This document shows, piece by piece, positions 58,508-64,000 of a DNA stretch of 64,000 nucleotides. How positions within the stretch are numbered: the stretch's first letter is position 1; the number at the start of each line of letters is the position of its first letter. This stretch comes from Cinnamomum chago (taxonomy: Eukaryota; Streptophyta; Magnoliopsida; Laurales; Lauraceae), in the NCBI GenBank assembly GCA_038049695.1, contig CP142457.1:59082501-59146500 (forward strand), written 5' to 3'. The notes beneath the pieces are model-generated. The model did not search any database and was not told where the DNA came from. It saw only the letters and a program-made list of their open reading frames with translations. The position numbers were made by a program, and so were the translations under genes.

Positions 58508-60151
58508 CCATAATTATACCTACCTTTGATGTACTATCATCAGCACACTCCAGCACACCTTACCAAGTTTGCCTTGGAAGAAGCATCAGCAGTTTTAAGG
58601 AGAGGGTCTCGTGCGGGAGGAGAGAAAAAAATTCAGTCAGAGAAACCTTCTCGTATGGGGCGCTCTCGCCCCCCCCGGCTAGGGTATTTAAAAAAAAAAA
58701 AACAAAAAGAAGCAAAGAAGTACAGCTCACGGGAGCAGGCTAGACCGGAACTAGGCAATAAAATTTTGTTCTTACAATTGACAATCCTTGAGATAGTGGG
58801 CCAACAACTATACACGTGCCCGTTTCTAATGCTGTCCTCGGTTGTGTCAACCCAAAAAGTTTGGCAAGCATAGTTACAGTTGTAATAACTTGCAAACATG
58901 ACTGGGCCTGGGAAAAAAAAAATAAAAAATCTAGGGGGGTATTAATGTTAAAACGACTTTTAAGTTAGCCCTTTTTGGGAAATGGAAATGCGAGTAAAAA
59001 AAATAAATCTTAGGTTTGAGGAATTTTTACGAAGAAATTATAAAGAATTCCTCTAATTAATTATAAAGAATTGATGTTTTTTAAAATAATAATAACCAAT
59101 CTTAGGTATTTTTTTTTACGGATATGCCCATGATCACAATAACGTAACCTATCTTTAAATTCATTTAGGGTGAAATTTGGTTATTTGAGAAGGATTGCAA
59201 CTCATTTATAGTATTTAATGAAAATACTCAATTTTCACCATTTCTCTGTTGAGTTTATAATCACCAATTAGTCTTGCTCTTCTGAATATATAACATTTCA
59301 AAAGAGGAAATCCGAACCTCCCTTCTTCTTCTGTAGAGTTGGAAATCCAAAAGTGGTATTTTCACACGTGTTGATGAAAACCTATTCCAAACAAGCTTTT
59401 TTTCGTGAATGTTTGCATTGCTCCGAACGACCACTTCTGATATATGTTTGAAATTAAAGTTTCGCTTCAGCTTGGATAGAAAACTTGTTGTACAAATATG
59501 TCCTAAGCTTCAAAATTTTAGAGCTTCAAGATAGGAAAAGACCCTAGCCTAGCAAATCACAAAAGCTATACCAATTACTTATTTCTTTGCAAAATCTCAA
59601 ATCCCTATATTTAGTTAACATTTAATGGTGTTCTTTATAGTTAAAAAAATTTTTTGGTAAAAATCTCTGGATACAACAATAACATTAATTACTTTACCAA
59701 AATAGGAAACCAAAAGATTAATAATAATAATAATGAGAGCTAGAAGGGGAAATTGGTCTCTGAAAAAAGCGAAGGGTATATAAAAGGCCCACCATTGAAT
59801 TGAATGGGCTCGCTCTGGCGATGGATTTTATATTATGTGACTGTTTCCATTCCCATGTATTTGTGAATTGAGATGGAACTTCTGTCGTAGTTTCCATGTC
59901 CCAGCGTTTCCGTTTCTGCGTGATTCTCTGTTTCCATTTCCTTGTCGTCGCCTTCTTTCACGTTTCTCACCATTCCTGACGCCTCCTCGTTTCGCAGTTT
60001 GTGAAGTTAATACAATCAACTTTTCTCTTTCTTTCTAGGGTTTTCTTTTTCTTATTTTTGGATTTCTGGGTTATGTTTGTTTTTGTATGAATTGGTCTGA
60101 AAAGACTTCTGACGATGTTTTTTCATCCTTAGTCTCTCTTGCAGAGATCTG
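58508..60151 (+). promoter_or_regulatory. Upstream region and 5' UTR of MED15 copy 2
   Basis: No separate gene is supported in 58508-59750. The 300 bases before 60152 are CT-rich, and the acceptor tcttgcag at 60144 sits 7 bases before the ATG. The same arrangement is seen in copy 1 (acceptor at 7506), implying a shared intron in the leader. A TATA-like gtatataaaagg lies near 59776. Confidence 0.45.
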
Positions 60152-60252
60152 ATGGATGCAAACAACAACAACAACAACGACAACATGGATTCTTCTGTTG
60201 ATTGGAGGACCCAATTACAGCCCAACTTTCGATCTCGTATTATTGAGAAGCT
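60152..60252 (+). CDS. MED15: MED15 copy 2, exon 1
   Basis: The start follows acceptor tcttgcag. It has an Asn-rich N-terminus (AAC repeats) and then the DWRTQL motif. Donor GTGAGC at 60253, phase 2. Confidence 0.78.
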
Positions 60253-63200
60253 GTGAGCCCCAATTTTTTTTTTTTTTTTTTTTTGATAATCTTTGTTGTT
60301 GTCTCGTCCTAAATGGACCAAACACAAACGAATTTGAAAAAAAATTGGGTTCACCCAAAAAGATACAGTATGAATCACTTTTATTCAGAGAATGAGTCTT
60401 ACTGGATAAATTTTTGACTACTCCTAATAAAGAAAAGGGCAGGGAAAAATTGATTTATTTTTTATTTTTTATGAACAATCTCAAAGGAACCTGCAAGAGT
60501 AGATTGATGATTTATTGAATAAAGGGTTGTTATTTGATTCTGTTTGAAAAATGAGCTAGCGCCCATTTAGTCCAACAAATTCTTTCTTTGTCACTGGCAG
60601 AGGTATCACTCATGCTAGGTAATTTACAACTACAAAAGAATTTATATTAGAGATTAGGTAAGTAACGGGTTTATTCCCTCCTCGTCACCATTGGTCAAGC
60701 AATGACAGTAGTTTCCATGAGAATCCATTTGGTTGAGAGGATGTGAGCCCTTACTTTCATAAAAAAAAAAAAAAACAACACTTTGTTTTCTTTGTTTTTG
60801 TTTTCACTACTCTGTATATGAATTTAATGGACCAAACACAAACATAGTTTGGAATTTGTAAAAAAATAAAAATTTGGGGTCACCCAAAAATAAATAAAGA
60901 AGGCAGGGAAAGATTGAATTTTTATTTTTTATGAACCATCTCAAAGCAAACTGGAAGAGTAGATTGATGTTTTAGAATAGAGGGCTGTCAATTGATTTGT
61001 TTGAAAGATGAGCTAGCGCCCATATAGGCAACGGATTCTTTCATAATCATTAGCAGAAGTGTCACTCATGCTAGGTAGGTAGTTCATCGCTTCAAAAGAA
61101 TTTACATTAGAGATTAGTTAAGTAACGGGTTCCCATTGGTCAAGCAATGACAGTAGTTTCCATGAGAATCCATTTGGTTTTTTGACACTTGAGGAGAGGG
61201 GAGAGGGGAGAGGAGAGGGGAGTGGTCTTGTGGAAGGTTTTTTCAAGCTTTTCTCTTTAACAGCTCCAATCACAAATTTTGATTATATGAATGCTTTCTT
61301 TACATGTTGATTATCCCGCTTCCTGTGGATGCCTCGTAAAGTAGTAATTATTGTTATTTTATTAGTGGGTTTCGATTTGCATCTATTTCTCTCATAATCA
61401 TCAAAATCAGAGCCTTATCCCAGATGGGGTATGGCCGAAAGAGTTCTACTCTAAAATTTAAACAGGCCATGTACATGCAAGCACGTGTGTGTCTGGACTC
61501 TGGAGCAATAGGCTGGCCTGACCATTCTTTTAGAAGGATTCAGAAGGACCCTTTTTATTGATTGAGGGTTGCCTTTATGAGTTTTGACCGTCCCTTCAAC
61601 CCTATTAGAAGCTATGCTCTCAGTTATTAATGAAAAAAAGATGATTACCTCAGTTATGCATATCTGGGGTTTCGGCGTTATTCATCTATTTCTTTGTTCT
61701 AACATCTTTCTACTGGTATTCATTTTTTATTTGTTGCTAGAAATTACTACTTCCACGAACATTGACATATCAATACTTTGTGTTTCGCATGCATAGATTG
61801 GAAACTTTAAAGAGGCTCTTTCCAGCTAGTCCTGAAGATCATGCTGGTGTTGCCTCAAAATTTGAAGAAAGGATTTATAGTGTTGCTGCGAACCAGGTAC
61901 ATTTATCACTCAAATGACTTTTCTTTCTAAACCTTGTTTTCCATTGCTAGTCGTTCAACACATGAATTATTTTCTTTATGGTGATTGTCTGGTCTTTTCA
62001 CAGCAGTATCAGTTTTAGATGCTGATAGTAGCATAGTGAATCCGCAAAATATAAAATTTGTAGATGCTGGATGGTGTTTAGTAAATTCAAATATCAGCTT
62101 ATAGTTTAATTAGAATAGTATTAAAAAATACCACCCAAAAAAGTAATCTACATATTAATGCAGACTGGCACTCTACTAAGGTGAGCTGAATAGGGACAAG
62201 GTAGAGATTTAGGATTTAGGATTCATAGTTCCAAATCTCCCTCCAATATTCACACACGATTGGAAAGAAGGGGAGGCACCCCCTGCACTAATCTGGCAAG
62301 CCAGGCCCACTTCATGGGCCCCACATGTCAACCGTGGTCACCAAGGCGTTAGAAGTGCATGACAAGGCTTTCCAAACCTTTTAGGGTCATGAGGGAGAGA
62401 TCAAGGGTGATCTTAGCTAAATTACTCTTATATCAATCGAGAAACCCTTTAGTGATCTCATTATGAAAACTTTCAAAACATCCCGCCATGTAGTGTCTAT
62501 AAAAGCTATTTAGGCATACATCTCTTCTCTGGTCTTATTTAAATTTTCTTCAGTTACAACTTAGGTTGTAGCCTTCAATCAATGCTTAAGTAAAGGACAT
62601 GATGTTTTTATGTTTGCCTATATGCTTATGGAATACACACACACAGGGCAAAAGAGCGCTAATTGCTCAACATACTTTATTTATTTATTTAAATACAAGT
62701 GATGTAGGACAGACCTGTGGTCCCCATGGGTTGACCGACCCACCTTTGGGCCTAGCCCACCTATCAGTTATATGTTTTAATTTTATTTAGATTTTTTTTT
62801 AATTATGTTTCAAGTTATTTAAGTGGATGTTTTAATCATGGCCATTGATGTGTTTGGATGGTCTAGATTAGATCTAGGTTTAGTTTTCTCTTATATAAAG
62901 TATTGTATAGCATCTTTGGCATTAGATTTGATTAATGAAAGAAACCAACTTTGAATTTTGCTCTCAGCATCTCTCCTGCAAGGCAATGACGCGAAGCCAT
63001 GGGCGTGAATCTTGAGAAACTTTGGGTGGAATCCCGATCTATCCACTGTACTTTTCTCATGCCTGCCCCACACCAATACGCCGTCCAGATCAACAAGACA
63101 AAAGCTAAAGAAATTGCAAGCCAAGAAAGTCCCTACCAATAACTTGACTTTTTGCACATATGGCTCTAAGGTGTCATTTTCTAATTGGGCTATGTACACC

Positions 63201-63611
63201 CATGAACCTTGTGTTGGGCCATGTACAGTTTTACACCCATGAACCTTGTGTATCTAATATGTGCATTTGCTTTTCTTTTAAATTCACATAGAGAATCTTA
63301 AATCCTTATGGCAATTGTATCTCTGTAAGTTATCAAAAATGCACATTGAACAAATGCACAATCTAAGTTTTATATTCTAGCTGCTTAAATCTTTATTTAT
63401 ACTTTAAAATTTGTTGTCAAAATTATTAAAAGCCTTTAATGCGGCGGTAGTGATGTTTAGTAATATAATTAATCTTAATTACTTATATTGCAGCGTGATT
63501 ATCTACGAAAGATATCTATGAAGATGATGGCGTTGGAGTCAAAATCTCTGAATGGTGCGGATAATTCCATACCATCAAACTATGTCGGGAACCAAAATCC
63601 TTCAGATCCAG
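60152..63611 (+). CDS. MED15: MED15-like Mediator subunit gene, copy 2 (first three coding exons, continues past window)
   Basis: Exons 60152-60252 (MDANNNNNNDNMDSSVDWRT then QLQPNFRSRIIEKL), 61796-61897 (LETLKRLFPASPEDHAGVAS then KFEERIYSVAANQ) and 63494-63611 (RDYLRKISMKMMALESKSLN and onward) join in frame with GT-AG borders and phases 2, 0 and 1, identical to copy 1. They encode the KIX domain through which MED15 binds activators. Exon 2 is 10 bases shorter than in copy 1: the GPEGLVELRKIAVR-like helix is altered to SPEDHAGVASK. No stop or frameshift is seen in the visible part. Intron sequences at several points match copy 1. Introns 1 and 2 hold a long tandem duplication and a possible LTR-like insertion (about 62699-63100). 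The rest of the gene lies beyond 64000, so function cannot be judged. Confidence 0.75.
60314..61179. repeat. About 515-bp tandem duplication in MED15 copy 2 intron 1
   Basis: Blocks beginning aatggaccaaacacaaac (60312 and about 60827) and ending catgagaatccatttggtt (60717-60735 and 61161-61180) are repeated in the same order, including gatgagctagcgcccat and agtaacgggtt. The second copy is shorter by several deletions. Confidence 0.85.
61796..61897 (+). CDS. MED15: MED15 copy 2, exon 2
   Basis: Acceptor gcatag at 61795, donor GTACAT at 61898. The first base completes the codon from exon 1. It encodes LETLKRLFPASPED through VAANQ. The flanking intron start (tatcactcaaatgac) matches copy 1. Confidence 0.78.
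63494..63611 (+). CDS. MED15: MED15 copy 2, exon 3
   Basis: Acceptor ttgcag at 63493, donor GTAACA at 63612. It encodes RDYLRKISMKMMALESKSLN, then a stretch ending NQNPSDP, longer than copy 1 exon 3 by 45 bases. Phase 1, as in copy 1. Confidence 0.8.
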
Positions 63612-64000
63612 GTAACATCCTCAAGAGCTATGCATGCTTTTACCTTAGGTGATTAATGAACAGTTGCTCATGTGATTAATGAATAGTTTTGTGTCATTCT
63701 CCTCATTTCATCTCAGATCTTCATTTGCATGAATATTGCTCTTGGTTAAATCCTACTTTTCTCATCTTCTGTTTTGCTTCTTTCCTGATCAGCCCCTTTG
63801 GGTTATTATACTCGATTCGATGAGGCACTTAACTCTTTACATATGAGGCTCATGCTTCTATGATCAGACCATTGGGATATGATGGGCCTCCCTTCATTGT
63901 GGATGCCTGAAAACAATTTCATATTGAAAGGTCCAAAGAATATGTTTTTTAGCATTTTTTTAAGACTTGTATTTTATATATTTTTCCATCTCCCTATCAG
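63612..64000. other. MED15 copy 2 intron 3 (incomplete)
   Basis: No exon before the window end. The stretch around 63850-63915 (atgatcagaccattgggata, gtggatgcct) matches copy 1 intron 3 near 17525-17575. Confidence 0.6.

Noticed and set aside
58526..58899. Frames on both strands near a run of Cs and As
   Set aside because: No recognised domain; interrupted by homopolymers.
62891..63242. Overlapping frames in MED15 copy 2 intron 2
   Set aside because: They lie between confirmed exons in sequence resembling an LTR end; no protein domain seen and boundaries not definable.

Overview
This window looks like nuclear DNA of a flowering plant, probably a tree-like species with a large, transposon-rich genome. 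The evidence is long AT-rich introns with GT-AG borders, plant gene families (a BRH1/RHA-type RING-H2 protein, MED15 with a KIX domain, a type I inositol polyphosphate 5-phosphatase), and plant hAT, copia, gypsy-like, L1, TRIM and Harbinger-type elements. I cannot name the species. There is no bacterial, organellar or CRISPR signal.

Layout: (1) 0.4-0.6 kb holds a GC-rich terminus of a hAT-like element. A compact, apparently intact RING-H2 gene follows at 914-1402. (2) 3.4-7.2 kb holds two oppositely oriented members of one non-autonomous hAT-like family. The first has a perfect 8-bp target duplication and carries a TRIM-like LTR element. (3) 7.5-30.8 kb is a decayed MED15 gene (copy 1). It keeps KIX exons 1-3, a trace of the second conserved block, and a 1.1-kb Gln-rich exon. 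Its introns hold a gag-only LTR retrotransposon (8871-16787, TSD ctagc), which carries a 5.2-kb hAT transposon inside one LTR (9135-14340, TSD ctaataac). They also hold an isolated LTR, a truncated copia element joined to a ubinuclein exon, an L1 fragment, and a TTF-type hAT remnant. (4) 32.2-33.1 kb is a Harbinger-type MITE. (5) 35.4-39.8 kb, minus strand, is the 5' half of an inositol polyphosphate 5-phosphatase gene. A 2.7-kb solo LTR splits its catalytic-domain exon. (6) 40.7-41.8 kb is a GC-rich hAT MITE. (7) 42.5-45.0 and 50.3-52.7 kb are two solo LTRs of one family in opposite orientation, each with its own 5-bp TSD. The second lies beside a UBL5-like fragment. (8) 53.9-54.4 kb is another hAT MITE. 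(9) 57.1-58.5 kb is a minus-strand L1 remnant with a strong foldback near its 3' end. (10) 60.15 kb to the end is the start of a second MED15 gene (copy 2), which runs off the window. It shares intron as well as exon sequence with copy 1, so the two arose by duplication of genomic DNA.

The locus is mainly a record of duplication and insertional decay. The RING-H2 gene is the only complete host gene seen, and MED15 copy 2 may be functional beyond the window. The less expected structures are the gene-like internal layout of two unrelated long LTR families (TATA or leader, GTAAGT donor, clustered palindromes, short terminal open frame), a 153-bp tandem array inside the hAT element, and the copia/ubinuclein junction. 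All family calls come from reading motifs by eye; no database search was run.
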